Shown: positions 1-13,260, counted from the stretch's first letter. The stretch: DNA of 64,000 bases from Archivesica marissinica (GCA_014843695.1 CM026393.1:3814615-3878614), one strand, 5' to 3'. Notes: generated by a model not told the origin, from the sequence alone. A program made the numbers and translations.

Positions 1-205
1 ACCAATGCAACCCGGGTTCGATCCTTGGATCGACAAGAATGTGAGATGGTATGGTGGTCGCCAGATCGGACAGGTTGGTTTTCTCCGGGTACTCCGGTTT
101 CTCCTACACGAATGACCGCATATACGCTTTCATCTGCGCCAACGATAGTGATTAATATAAGTTGTTAAAAATTGCTTCGCAATCGTTGTCAAATAAATAA
201 AGTTT
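1..205 (+). mobile_element. SINE, 5'-truncated by window edge
   Basis: The window opens inside a tRNA-derived SINE. A box-B-like motif (GGGTTCGATCC) is at about 12-22. It is followed by the segment TTTTCTCCGGGTACTCCGGTT, which recurs in many invertebrate SINEs, and by a tail GATTAATATAAGTTG plus CGCAATCG. The same tail ends the other SINEs at 13391, 35423, 47672, 57343 and 62023, although the body here is different. That suggests two SINE families sharing one 3' tail. Confidence 0.6.
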
Positions 206-749
206 AAATGCTTCATATTGCAATTTCACGTGAGATATTTGTTCTCGATCACTCTAGTGCATGTTTCCAATTAACACATGCGAAGATTTTCAAGACAGGT
301 GCGCTAAGCATATTTTGATTGTCTACTTGAATTTTAAATTCTCTAAGGACTTCTAGATACTGAGGAAAACCCACATTTGTGTGCATGTGCAAACTTTTAT
401 TAAAAGTATAACTGTCATTTATCTGCTGAAAAGTGTATACTTTACATTTTACTCTTTGGTTCCCTTATTTGATCAATATGAAGTTGCACAAATGATATTT
501 TATTGTATTGTTGCAGATCCTGTTAGATATAAACAAACTCTGACGGAAAATAGAAGTGTCTGGATAATGCATCTTCTCTTGAATATTAATTGGCATTTTA
601 ATTACCCCTTTTGTGGCCTCACCATCGGCATTTACCTCCCCTGATATTAGCTGTTTTATGTTGTTATAGGCATCACTAGCTGACCTATTTATTTATGTAA
701 AGAAAATGATGCTGGAGGTACTAGTATTCAAGGTATTCAAGCTTGAACG
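206..749. other. Intergenic or OAT-intron sequence, no feature seen
   Basis: AT-rich unique sequence. I see no exon of the neighbouring OAT gene here on either strand. The 87-codon open frame at 381-644 has no recognisable similarity and is probably chance. The missing C-terminal OAT exon(s) should lie further left, outside the window. Confidence 0.5.
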
Positions 750-3700
750 ATTTGTGTGTACTGTTTGCAGATGAGATGCAATATAAATTGTGTGTATGGT
801 CTGCAGATGAGGTGCAATATAAATTGTGTGTACTGTTTGCAGATGAGATGCAATATAAATTGTTTGTACTGTTTGCAGATGAGATGCAATATAAATTGTT
901 TGTACTGTTTGCAGATGAGATGCAATATAAATTGTTTGTACTGTTTGCAGATGAGATGCAATATAAATTGTTTGTACTGTTTGCAGATGAGATGCAATAT
1001 AAATTGTGTGTACTGTTTGCAGATGAGATGCAATATAAATTGTTTGTACTGTTTGCAGATGAGATGCAATATAAATTGTTTGTACTGTTTGCAGATGAGA
1101 TGCAATATAAATTGTGTGTACTGTTTGCAGATGAGATGCAATATAAATTGTGTGTACTGTTTGCAGACGAGATGCAATATAAATTGTGTGTACTGTTTGC
1201 AGATGAGATGCAATATAAATTGTGTGTACTGTTTGCAGATGAGATGCAATATAAATTGTGTGTACTGTTTGCAGATGAGATGCAATATAAATTGTTTGTA
1301 CTGTTTGCAGATGAGATGCCACATAAATTGTTTGTACTGTTTGCAGATGAGATGCAATATAAATTGTTTGTACTGTTTGCAGATGAGATGCAACATAAAT
1401 TGTGTGTACTGTCTGCAGATGAGATGCAACATAAATTGTGTGTACTGTTTGCAGATGAGATGCAATATAAATTGTTTGTACTGTTTGCAGATGAGATGCA
1501 ATATAAATTGTTTGTACTGTTTGCAGATGAGATGCAATATAAATTGTGTGTACTGTTTGCAGATGAGATGCAATATAAATTGTTTGTACTGTTTGCAGAT
1601 GAGATGCAATATAAATTGTTTGTACTGTTTGCAGATGAGATGCAATATAAATTGTGTGTACTGTTTGCAGATGAGATGCAATATAAATTGTGTGTACTGT
1701 TTGCAGACGAGATGCAATATAAATTGTGTGTACTGTTTGCAGATGAGATGCAATATAAATTGTGTGTACTGTTTGCAGATGAGATGCAATATAAATTGTT
1801 TGTACTGTTTGCAGATGAGATGCCACATAAATTGTTTGTACTGTTTGCAGATGAGATGCAATATAAATTGTGTGTACTGTTTGCAGATGAGATGCAATAT
1901 AAATTGTTTGTACTGTTTGCAGATGAGATGCAACATAAATTGTGTGTACTGTCTGCAGATGAGATGCAACATAAATTGTGTGTACTGTTTGCAGATGAGA
2001 TGCAATATAAATTGTTTGTACTGTTTGCAGATGAGATGCAATATAAATTGTTTGTACTGTTTGCAGATGAGATGCAATATAAATTGTGTGTACTGTTTGC
2101 AGATGAGATGCAATATAAATTGTTTGTACTGTTTGCAGATGAGATGCAACATAAATTGTGTGTACTGTCTGCAGATGAGATGCAACATAAATTGTGTGTA
2201 CTGTTTGCAGATGAGATGCAATATAAATTGTGTGTACTGTTTGCAGACAAGATGCCACATAAATTGTGTGTACTGTTTGCAGACGAGATGCCACATAAAT
2301 TGTGTGTACTGTTTGCAGACGAGATGCAATATAAATTGTGTGTATGGTTTGTAGATGAGATGCCACATAAATTGAGTGTATGGTTTGCAGACGAGATGCC
2401 ACATAAATTGAGTGTATGGTTTGCAGACGAGATGCAACATAAATTGAGTGTATGGTTTGCAGACGAGATGCAACATAAATTGTGTGTACTGTTTGCAGAT
2501 GAGATGCCACATAAATTGAGTGTATGGTTTGCAGACGAGATGCCACATAAATTGTGTGTACTGTCTGCAGATGAGATGGCACATAAATTGTGTGTACTGT
2601 TTGCAGATGAGATGCCACATAAATTGTGTGTATGGTTTGCAGACGAGATGCCACATAAATTGAGTGTATGGTTTGCAGACGAGATGCCACATAAATTGTG
2701 TGTACTGTCTGCAGACGAGATGCCACATAAATTGAGTGTATGGTTTGCAGACGAGATGCAACATAAATTGAGTGTATGGTTTGCAGACGAGATGCAACAT
2801 AAATTGTGTGTACTGTTTGCAGATGAGATGCAATATAAATTGTTTGTACTGTTTGCAGATGAGATGCCACATAAATTGTGTGTACTGTCTGCAGATGAGA
2901 TGCAACATAAATTGTGAGTACTGTTTGCAGATGAGATGCAATATAAATTGTTTGTACTGTTTGCAGATGAGATGCAACATAAATTGTGTGTACTGTCTGC
3001 AGATGAGATGCAACATAAATTGTGTGTACTGTTTGCAGATGAGATGCAATATAAATTGTGTGTACTGTTTGCAGATACCACATAAATTGTGTGTACTGTT
3101 TGCAGACGAGATGCCACATAAATTGTGTGTACTGTTTGCAGACGAGATGCAATATAATTGTGTGTATGGTTTGTAGATGAGATGCCACATAAATTGAGTG
3201 TATGGTTTGCAGACGAGATGCCATAAATTGAGTGTATGGTTTGCAGACAAGATGCCACATAAATTGTGTGTACTGTTTGCAGATGAGATGCCACATAAAT
3301 TGAGTGTATGGTTTGCAGACGAGATGCCACATAAATTGTGTGTACTGTCTGCAGATGAGATGGCACATAAATTGTGTGTACTGTTTGCAGATGAGATGCC
3401 ACATAAATTGTGTGTATGGTTTGCAGACGAGATGCCACATAAATTGAGTGTATGGTTTGTGCAGACGAGATGCCACATAAATTGAGTGTATGGTTTGCAG
3501 ACGAGATGCACATAAATTGAGTGTATGGTTTGCAGACAGATGCAACATAAATTGTGTGTACTGTTTGCAGATGAGATGCAATAAATTGATATGGTTTGCA
3601 GAGAGATGCCACATAAATTGTGTGTACTGTCTGCAGATGAGATGACATAAATTGTGGTACTGTTTGCAGATGAGATGCAATAAATGACAGACGAGATGCC

Positions 3701-6700
3701 ACATAAATTGTGTGTACTGTCTGCAGACGAGATGCCACATAAATTGAGTGTATGGTTTGCAGACGAGATGCCACATAAATTGAGTGTATGGTTTGCAGAC
3801 GAGATGCAACATAAATTGTGTGTACTGTTTGCAGACGAGATGCAATATAAATTGTTTGTACTGTTTGCAGATGAGATGCCACATAAATTGTGTGTACTGT
3901 CTGCAGATGAGATGCAACATAAATTGTGAGTACTGTTTGCAGATGAGATGCAATATAAATTGTTTGTACTGTTTGCAGATGAGATGCAACATAAATTGTG
4001 TGTACTGTCTGCAGATGAGATGCAACATAAATTGTGTGTACTGTTTGCAGATGAGATGCAATATAAATTGTGTGTACTGTTTGCAGACAAGATGCCACAT
4101 AAATTGTGTGTACTGTTTGCAGACGAGATGCCACATAAATTGTGTGTACTGTTTGCAGATGAGATGCAATATAAATTGTGTGTATGGTTTGTAGATGAGA
4201 TGCCACATAAATTGAGTGTATGGTTTGCAGACGAGATGCCACATAAATTGAGTGTATGGTTTGCAGACGAGATGCAACATAAATTGAGTGTATGGTTTGC
4301 AGACGAGATGCCACATAAATTGTGTGTACTGTTTGCAGATGAGATGCCACATAAATTGAGTGTATGGTTTGCAGACGAGATGCACATAAATTGTGTGTAC
4401 TGTCTGCAGATGAGATGGCACATAAATTGTGTGTACTGTTTGCAGATGAGATGCCACATAAATTGTTGTAGTTTGCAGACGAGATGCCACATAAATTGAG
4501 TGTAGTTTGCAGACGAGATGCCACATAAATTGGTGTAGTTGGAGAGATGCCACATAAAACAAAACCACAAAAAACAAACAATAAATTGTGTGTACTGTTT
4601 GCAGACGAGATGCAAATAAATTGGTGTATGGTTTGCAGACGATGCCACATAAATTGGTGTACTGCAGACGAGATGCAACATAAATTGTGTGTACTGTTTG
4701 CAGATGAGATGCCACATAAATTGAGTGTATGGTTTGCAGACGAGATGCCACATAAATTGAGTGTATGGTTTGCAGACGAGATGCAACATAAATTGTGTGT
4801 ACTGTTTGCAGATGAGATGCCACATAAATTGGTGTAGTTGCAGAGAATGCCCACATAAATTGTGTGTACTGTCTGCAGACGAGATGCCACATAAATTGAG
4901 TGTATGGTTTGCAGACGAGATGCCACATAAATTGAGTGTATGGTTTGCAGACGAGATGCAACATAAATTGTGTGTACTGTTTGCAGACGAGATGCAATAT
5001 AAATTGTTTGTACTGTTTGCAGATGAGATGCCACATAAATTGTGTGTACTGTCACTGTTTGCAGATGAGATGCAATATAAATTGTTTGTACTGTTTGCAG
5101 ATGAGATGCAACATAAATTGTGTGTACTGTTTGCAGACGAGATGCAACATAAATTGTGTGTACTGTTTGCAGACGAGATGCCACAAAAGTTGCAGAAATC
5201 AATAATTGGTGTAGTTTGCAGACAGATGCACATAAATTGTGTGTACTGTTTGCAGATGAGATGCAATATAAATTGTGTGTACTGTTTGCAGACAAGATAC
5301 CACATAAATTGTGTGTACTGTTTGCAGACGAGATGCCACATAAATTGTGTGTACTGTTTGCAGACGAGATGCAATATAAATTGTGTGTATGGTTTGTAGA
5401 TGAGATGCCACATAAATTGAGTGTATGGTTTGCAGACGAGATGCCACATAAATTGAGTGTATGGTTTGCAGACAAGATGCCACATAAATTGTGTGTACTG
5501 TTTGCAGATGAGATGCCACATAAATTGAGTGTATGGTTTGCAGACGAGATGCCACATAAATTGTGTGTACTGTCTGCAGATGAGATGGCACATAAATTGT
5601 GTGTACTGTTTGCAGATGAGATGCCACATAAATTGTGTGTATGGTTTGCAGACGAGATGCCACATAAATTGAGTGTATGGTTTGCAGACGAGATGCCACA
5701 TAAATTGTGTGTACTGTCTGCAGACGAGATGCCACATAAATTGAGTGTATGGTTTGCAGACGAGATGCCACATAAATTGAGTGTATGGTTTGCAGACGAG
5801 ATGCAACATAAATTGTGTGTACTGTTTGCAGACGAGATGCAATATAAATTGTTTGTACTGTTTGCAGATGAGATGCCACATAAATTGTGTGTACTGTCTG
5901 CAGATGAGATGCAACATAAATTGTGAGTACTGTTTGCAGATGAGATGCAATATAAATTGTTTGTACTGTTTGCAGATGAGATGCAACATAAATTGTGTGT
6001 ACTGTCTGCAGATGAGATGCAACATAAATTGTGTGTACTGTTTGCAGATGAGATGCAATATAAATTGTGTGTACTGTTTGCAGACAAGATGCCACATAAA
6101 TTGTGTGTACTGTTTGCAGACGAGATGCCACATAAATTGTGTGTACTGTTTGCAGATGAGATGCAATATAAATTGTGTGTATGGTTTGTAGATGAGATGC
6201 CACATAAATTGAGTGTATGGTTTGCAGACGAGATGCCACATAAATTGAGTGTATGGTTTGCAGACGAGATGCAACATAAATTGAGTGTATGGTTTGCAGA
6301 CGAGATGCCACATAAATTGTGTGTACTGTTTGCAGATGAGATGCCACATAAATTGAGTGTATGGTTTGCAGACGAGATGCCACATAAATTGTGTGTACTG
6401 TCTGCAGATGAGATGGCACATAAATTGTGTGTACTGTTTGCAGATGAGATGCCACATAAATTGTGTGTATGGTTTGCAGACGAGATGCCACATAAATTGA
6501 GTGTATGGTTTGCAGACGAGATGCCACATAAATTGTGTGTACTGTCTGCAGACGAGATGCCACATAAATTGAGTGTATGGTTTGCAGACGAGATGCCACA
6601 TAAATTGAGTGTATGGTTTGCAGACGAGATGCAACATAAATTGTGTGTACTGTTTGCAGACGAGATGCCACATAAATTGAGTGCATGGTTTGCAGATGAG

Positions 6701-9700
6701 ATGCCACATAAATTGAGTGTATGGTTTGCAGACGAGATGCAACATAAATTGTGTGTACTGTTTGCAGACGAGATGCAATATAAATTGTGTGTACTGTTTG
6801 CAGACAAGATGCCACATAAATTGTGTGTACTGTTTGCAGACGAGATGCCACATAAATTGTGTGTACTGTTTGCAGACGAGATGCAATATAAATTGTGTGT
6901 ATGGTTTGTAGATGAGATGCCACATAAATTGAGTGTATGGTTTGCAGACGAGATGCCACATAAATTGAGTGTATGGTTTGCAGACGAGATGCAACATAAA
7001 TTGAGTGTATGGTTTGCAGACGAGATGCCACATAAATTGTGTGTACTGTTTGCAGATGAGATGCCACATAAATTGAGTGTATGGTTTGCAGACGAGATGC
7101 CACATAAATTGTGTGTACTGTCTGCAGATGAGATGGCACATAAATTGTGTGTACTGTTTGCAGATGAGATGCCACATAAATTGTGTGTATGGTTTGCAGA
7201 CGAGATGCCACATAAATTGAGTGTATGGTTTGCAGACGAGATGCCACATAAATTGTGTGTACTGTCTGCAGACGAGATGCCACATAAATTGAGTGTATGG
7301 TTTGCAGACGAGATGCCACATAAATTGAGTGTATGGTTTGCAGACGAGATGCAACATAAATTGTGTGTACTGTTTGCAGACGAGATGCCACATAAATTGA
7401 GTGTATGGTTTGCAGATGAGATGCCACATAAATTGAGTGTATGGTTTGCAGACGAGATGCAACATAACTGTTTGCAGACGAGATGCCACATAAATTGTGT
7501 GTACTGTTTGCAGACGAGATGCCACATAAATTGAGTGTATGGTTTGCAGACGAGATGCAACATAAATTGTGTGTACTGTTTGCAGATGAGATGCCACATA
7601 AATTGTGTGTACTGTTTGCAGACGAGATGCCACATAAATTGTGTGTACTGTTTGCAGATGAGATGCCACATAAATTGTGTGTACTGTTTGCAGATGAGAT
7701 GCCACATAAATTGTGTGTATGGTTTGCAGACGAGATGCCACATAAATTGTGTGTACTGTCTGCAAAACACATAAACAACAAACAAAAAAAAACACAAAAT
7801 TGTGTGTACTGTTTGCAGACGAGATGCAATATAAATTGTTGTACTGTTTGCAGATGAGATGCCACATAAATTGTGTGTACTGTCTGCAGACGAGATGCAA
7901 CATAAATTGTGAGTACTGTTTGCAGATGAGATGCAATATAAATTGTGTGTACTGTTTGCAGATGAGATGCAACATAAATTGTGTGTACTGTCTGCAGATG
8001 AGATGCAACATAAATTGTGTGTACTGTTTGCAGATGAGATGCAATATAAATTGTGTGTACTGTTTGCAGACAGATGCCACATAAATTGTGTGTACTGTTT
8101 GCAGACGAGATGCCACATAAATTGTGTGTATGGTTTGCAGACGAGATGCAATATAAATTGTGTGTATGGTTTGTAGATGAGATGCCACATAAATTGAGTG
8201 TATGTTTGCAGACGAGATGCCACATAAATTGAGTGTATGGTTTGCAGACGAGATGCAACGAGATGCACATAAATTGTGTGTAGACGAGATGCCACATAAA
8301 TTGTGTGTACTGTCTGCAGATGAGATGCCACATAAATTGAGTGTATGGTTTGCAGACGAGATGCACATAAATTGTGTGTACTGTCTGCAGATGAGATGGC
8401 ACATAAATTGTGTGTACTGTTTGCAGATGAGATGCCACATAAATTGTGTGTATGGTTTGCAGATGAGAGCAATAAAAGTGTGTGTACAGAAGATGCAAAA
8501 AGTGTGACTGTTTGCAGACGAGATGCAACATAAATTGTGTGTACTGTTTGCAGACGAGATGCCACATAAATTGTGTGTACTGTTTGCAGACGAGATTGTG
8601 TGTACTGTTTGCAGACGAGATGCCACATAAATTGGTGGAATAAATTGTGTGTACTGTTTGCAGACGAGATGCAATATCAGATTGTGTGTAACTGTTTGCA
8701 GACAGATGCAATAAATTGTGTGTACTGTTTGCAGATGAGATGCAATATAAATTGTGTGTACTGTTTGCAGATGAACAAAAATTTGTACTGCAGATGAGAT
8801 GCAATATAAATTGTGTGTACGGTTTGCAGACGAGATGCAATATAAATTGTGTGTACTGTTTGCAGATGAGATGCAACATAAATTGTGTGTACTGTTTGCA
8901 GACAAGATGCAATAAATTGTGTGTACTGTTTGCAGACGAGATGCCACATAAATTGTGTGTACTGTTTGCAGACGAGATGCAATTGGTTTGCAGAGAGATG
9001 CAATAAATTGTGTGTACTGTTTGCAGACGAGATGCCACAAAATTGAGTGTAGTTTGCAGACGAGATGCCACATAAATTGAGTGTATGGTTTGCAGACGAG
9101 ATGCAACATAAATTGTGTGTACTGTTTGCAGATGAGATGCCACATAAATTGAGTGTATGGTTTGCAGACGAGATGCCACATAAATTGTGTGTACTGTCTG
9201 CAGATGAGATGGCACATAAATTGTGTGTACTGTTTGCAGATGAGATGCCACATAAATTGTGTGTATGGTTTGCAGACGAGATGCCACATAAATTGAGTGT
9301 ATGGTTTGCAGACGAGATGCAACATAAATTGTGTGTACTGTTTGCAGACGAGATGCCACATAAATTGAGTGTATGGTTTGCAGATGAGATGCCACATAAA
9401 TTGAGTGTATGGTTTGCAGACGAGATGCAACATAAATTGTGTGTACTGTTTGCAGACGAGATGCCACATAAATTGTGTGTACTGTTTGCAGACGAGATGC
9501 CACATAAATTGAGTGTATGGTTTGCAGACGAGATGGCACATAAATTGTGTGTACTGTCTGCAAATGAGATGCCACATAAATTGTGTGCATGGTTTGCAGA
9601 CGAGATGCAACATAAATTGTGTGTATGGTTTGAAGATGAGATGCCACATAAATTGTGTGTACTGTTTGCAGACGAGATGCCACATAAATTGTGTGTACTG

Positions 9701-10988
9701 TTTGCAGACGAGATGCCACATAAATTGTGTGTACTGTTTGCAGACGAGATGCCACATAAATTGAGTGTATGGTTTGCAGACGAGATGGCACATAAATTGT
9801 GTGTACTGTCTGCAAATGAGATGCCACATAAATTGTGTGCATGGTTTGCAGACGAGATGCAACATAAATTGTGTGTATGGTTTGAAGATGAGATGCCACA
9901 TAAATTGTGTGTACTGTTTGCAGACGAGATGCCACATAAATTGTGTGTACTGTTTGCAGACGAGATGCCACATAAATTGTGTGTACTGTCTGCAGACGAG
10001 ATGCAATATAAATTGTGTGTATGGTTTGTAGATGAGATGGCACATAAATTGTGTGTACTGTTTGCAGACGAGATGCCACATAAATTGTGTGTACTGTTTG
10101 CAGACGAGATGCCACATAAATTGTGTGTACTGTCTGCAGACGAGATGCAATATAAATTGTGTGTATGGTTTGAAGATGAGATGCCACATAAATTGTGTGT
10201 ACTGTTTGCAGACGAGATGCCACATAAATTGTGTGTACTGTTTGCAGACGAGATGCCACATAAATTGTGTATACTATCTGCAGACGAGATGCAATATAAA
10301 TTGTGTGTATGGTTTGTAGATGAGATGGCACATAAATTGTGTGTACTGTTTGCAGACGAGATGCCACATAAATTGTGTGTACTGTCTGCAGACGAGATGC
10401 AACATAAATTGTGTGTACTGTTTGCAGACGACATGCCACATAAATTGTGTGTATGGTTTGAAGATGAGATGCCACATAAATTGTGTGTACTGTTTGTAGA
10501 TGAGATGCAACATAAATTGTGTGTATGGTTTGTAGATGAGATGGCACATAAATTGTGTGTACTGTTTGCAGATGAGATGCCACATAAAGTGTGTGTACTG
10601 TTTGCAGATGAGATGCAATATAAAGTGTGTGTACTGTTTGCAGATGAGATGCAATATAAATTGTGTGTACTGTTTGCAGATGAGGTGCAATATAAATTGT
10701 GTGTACTGTCTGCAGATGAGATGCCACATAAATTGTGTGTACTGTTTGCAGATGAGGTGCAATATCAATTGTGTGTACTGTTTGCAGATGAGATGCAATA
10801 TAAAGTGTGTGTACTGTCTGCAGATGAGATGCCACATAAATTGTGTGTACTGTTTGCAGATGAGGTGCAATATAAATTGTGTGTACTGTTTGCAGATGAG
10901 ATGCAATATAAATTGTGTGTACGGTTTGCAGACGAGATGCAATATAAATTGTGTGTACGGTTTGCAGACGAGATGCAATATAAATTGT
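750..10988. repeat. 36-bp minisatellite, about 280 copies
   Basis: Tandem units of 36 bp built around TGTACTGTTTGCAGATGAG and ATGCAATATAAATT. Common variants read CCACATAAATTGAG, GTATGG for GTACTG, and GACGAG for GATGAG. Because 36 is divisible by three, several frames stay open for thousands of bases; these are not genes. The left part (750-2270) is homogeneous. The centre is a mosaic of higher-order blocks: a 252-bp (7-unit) block is exactly duplicated near 9513 and 9765, and a 720-bp (20-unit) period appears near 6056 and 6776. Damaged stretches with indels lie near 3540-3700, 4380-4870, 7760-7850, 8070-8290 and 8460-9060. The array sits downstream of OAT exon 11588-11726, so probably in an OAT intron. 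Confidence 0.97.
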
Positions 10989-11069
10989 ATTCTTTAATTC
11001 CACTTAGTATTTTTTTGGTTTGAGTTAATTTGAACAAAATTGATACTCGATTATTGCCTGGATATTTGG

Positions 11070-11222
11070 ATCTGAGATTTTAAACAATTACCCAGGTGTA
11101 GAACCACCAACCGTCTGCAAGTCAGCTGGCTAGCTTCCCCACAGTAAATAATTTAACGAACCCAGTGGATTCGAACCTACAGTGGTGAACCACAAAGGCC
11201 CCTTACAGACTAGGTTGCAAAT
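11070..11222 (-). mobile_element. tRNA-derived SINE (third family)
   Basis: On the minus strand a box-B-like GGTTCGAATCC is followed by AAGCTAGCCAGCTGACTTGCA and GGTTGGTGGTTCTACACC. The plus-strand copy at 38400-38590 has the matching core (AAGCTATCCAATCGACTTGCA, then GGTGGTTGTACCCGGG). It lies between the 36-bp array and the exon-derived 22-bp array, inside an OAT intron. Confidence 0.55.
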
Positions 11223-11223
11223 G

Positions 11224-11587
11224 AACAAATCTTACTTTCATCAATAACAAATCTTACTTTCATCTATAACAAATCTTACTTTCATCTATAACATATCTTA
11301 CTTTCATCAATAACAAATCTTACTTTTATCTATAACATATCTTACTTTAATCTATAACATATCTTACTTTCATCTATAACAAATCTTACTTTTATCTATA
11401 ACATACCTTACTTTTATCTATAACATATCTTACTTTAATCTATAACATATCTTACTTTCATCAATAACAAATCTTACTTTTATCTATAACATATCTTACT
11501 TTCATCTATAACATATCTTACTTTCATCTATAACATATCTTACTTTCATCTATAACATATCTTACTTTCATCTATAACATATCTTAC
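11224..11587 (-). repeat. 22-bp minisatellite made of an OAT exon end plus its 5' splice site
   Basis: Read on the minus strand, the OAT exon ends ATAGATAAAA and the intron begins GTAAGATATGTT. These 22 nt (10 exonic, 12 intronic) are then repeated head to tail. The plus strand shows 17 donor copies at an even 22-bp spacing (CTTAC at 11231, 11253 and so on to 11583). All keep GTAAG; one reads GTAAGG. The first copy is the native splice site and the other 16 are extra. Unit variants are mostly ATAGATGAAA or ATTGATGAAA. Confidence 0.93.
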
Positions 11588-11726
11588 TTTTATCTATGAC
11601 AATGGCATTGAGAAGTCCTTTCCCTCTAACCAGTTTGACACGGTCCTTGGGTAGCAGGTTCAACTCCTTCCGCAGGATGTGGCCCAGTCTCTCTGCATTC
11701 TCGGCCAGCTTTTCTTCCTCCAATAC
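11588..11726 (-). CDS. OAT: Ornithine aminotransferase, third visible exon
   Basis: OAT is a mitochondrial PLP enzyme of aminotransferase class III. It converts ornithine and 2-oxoglutarate to glutamate semialdehyde and glutamate. This 139-nt exon (46 codons plus 1 nt) encodes [20 protein letters not shown], followed by a stretch with [14 protein letters not shown]. It closely matches the part of animal OAT that follows the PLP-phosphate loop (VLEEEN-LAENA-KLG and [12 protein letters not shown] in the human protein). The acceptor is AATGTGTCAG before V and the donor is GTAAGA at 11587. The phase is 0 in and 1 out, and it joins the exon at 13147-13260 in frame. The donor and last 10 exonic bases are copied 16 times downstream. 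The following exon(s), carrying the FAPPL region of OAT, are not in the window. Confidence 0.95.
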
Positions 11727-12594
11727 CTGACACATTAGATGCAATGTAAACCCTACTTCTGCTAACATTTTCATGAACCAATGATCCACATTCAATTTGG
11801 ATCAGTCCATTTTACCACAACAGAAAGGGGTGTTTTGCAGAATAACTGTTGAAATAGTTTGTAGTTTAAGCAATTCTTCACATTTATTACATTATTACTA
11901 CAATAAATTTATATAGATATACCAGTAGAAGTGCAGAGGTATAATGGAATGTGTAGGTAGATGGTTCAGCCTGGGAACAGGCGTCGATATAATTCGCCTG
12001 GTCAGTCAAATAAATATATTTTAACACCGAGACAATTAATTGGGCTGTATTGAGGTTCTGATAATATCAACTCTTAGGGAAACTCGACGGGTTTTCTGTA
12101 TAATTATTGATTATGCAATGTTGATCAATTTTTATAATTGGCCTACATTGTTTACGGGTCAAAGGAACGATAAATAGTTTTAAAAAGTACAATGTGCATC
12201 TGATTTGACATATTTACTGATGATTTAAGTCGTCCTTAGTTCAATTACGCCGAATCGACCCTCTACCACCTAAACGTAATAGTTAAAATCCACCATCTCG
12301 TAGATATAACACAGAAACGGGCAATGATATGTAAATGAGGCTATGGGAGCATTCGTGTATATTCGGAAATGATCGTGCATAATCGTGTCTGTTTGGCGAT
12401 TTCCGATAGAATTCCGTTTCTATATTTAGCGATAATATATTGTAGAGAAGAGTTGTCATTCTTCAAATCTACACACTGAAAAATTAGGGTGTAAGTAAAT
12501 GGCGCTACGATCGGAAATCAAGTTTCCCCAGGCTGTCATTTTGCCAGAAGTTAAAAAGTGAAATCGACAGACTGGAACCCAGGGCTAGTAGAGG
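11727..12594. other. OAT intron, unique part
   Basis: Left part of the 1420-nt intron between the OAT exons at 13147-13260 and 11588-11726. It is AT-rich with no repeat array and no recognisable transposon. I see no further exon in it. Confidence 0.7.
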
Positions 12595-13146
12595 TTGTCT
12601 GTTTGCCCTAACTAGGTACAGTAGACAACAGCGGATTTCCATTGTACATTGAGCCGTGTTCCCCTGGCCTGATTGTCATAATAAATTACCTTAAGAGATT
12701 TCATAGCTACGGTACATGACAGAGGGTTTCCTCCGTACGTTGAGCCGTGTTCCCCCGGCCGGATTGTCATAATAAATTACTGTAAGGGGCCGGATTGTCA
12801 TAATAAATTACTTTAAGAGATTCCATAGCTACGGTACATGACAGAGGGTTTCCTCCGTACGTTGAGCCGTGTTCCCCCGGCCGGATTGTCATAATAAATT
12901 ACTTTAAGAGATTCCATAGCTACGGTACATGACAGAGGGTTTCCTCCGTACGTTGAGCCGTGTTCCCCCGGCCGGATTGTCATAATAAATTACTGTAAGG
13001 GGCCGGATTGTCATAATAAATTACCTTAAGAGATTCCATAGCTACGGTACATGACAGAGGGTTTCCTCCGTACGTTGAGCCGTGTTCCCCCGGCCGGATT
13101 GTCATAATAAATTACTGTAAGGGGCCGGATTGTCATAATAAATTAC
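12595..13146 (-). repeat. 91/122-bp minisatellite made of OAT exon plus its 5' splice site
   Basis: On the minus strand the unit is the last 81 nt of the OAT exon (from ATGACAATCCGG to CTTAAG) plus 10 nt of intron (GTAATTTATT). In most units an extra 31-bp block, GTAATTTATT-ATGACAATCC-GGCCCCTTACA, follows. Donors (AATTAC on the plus strand) sit at 13141 (native), 13110, 13019, 12988, 12897, 12806, 12775 and 12684, so the spacings are only 31 or 91. The copy furthest from the exon (about 12595-12683) is clearly diverged, which suggests it is the oldest. None of the copies has its own acceptor. Confidence 0.93.
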
Positions 13147-13260
13147 CTTAAGAGATTCCATAGCTACGGTACATGACAGAGGGTTTCCTCCGTACGTTGA
13201 GCCGTGTTCCCCCGGCCGGATTGTCATCATCACAACATCATCAGCAAGAACGGCCGACAC
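13147..13260 (-). CDS. OAT: Ornithine aminotransferase, second visible exon
   Basis: The exon is 114 nt, exactly 38 codons, phase 0 at both ends. It encodes [27 protein letters not shown], then [11 protein letters not shown]. The human counterpart is VSAVLCDDDIM followed by the same [11 protein letters not shown] segment, which in OAT structures contributes PLP-phosphate contacts across the dimer interface. The acceptor is ACATTCAG at 13261 and the donor is AAG/GTAATT at 13147/13146. It follows the PLP-lysine exon and precedes the VLEEEK exon with no gap in the protein alignment. The last 81 nt and the donor are tandemly amplified in the intron just downstream. Reading through the native donor meets TGA after about 14 codons, so use of the distal donors would truncate the enzyme. 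Confidence 0.96.

Noticed and set aside
737..10261. Open frame of 3174 codons on the minus strand, and its relatives in the 36-bp array
   Set aside because: It is a translation of a 36-bp tandem repeat in every frame that lacks a stop. There is no start context, domain or codon bias, and other frames are equally open.
750..10988. CRISPR-like array
   Set aside because: Units are contiguous direct repeats without unique spacers, and the genes around are spliced animal genes.
12595..13260. Mutually exclusive alternative exons of OAT
   Set aside because: The repeated exon pieces have donors but no acceptors (only 10 or 31 bp between copies, no pyrimidine tract plus AG), so they cannot be spliced in separately.
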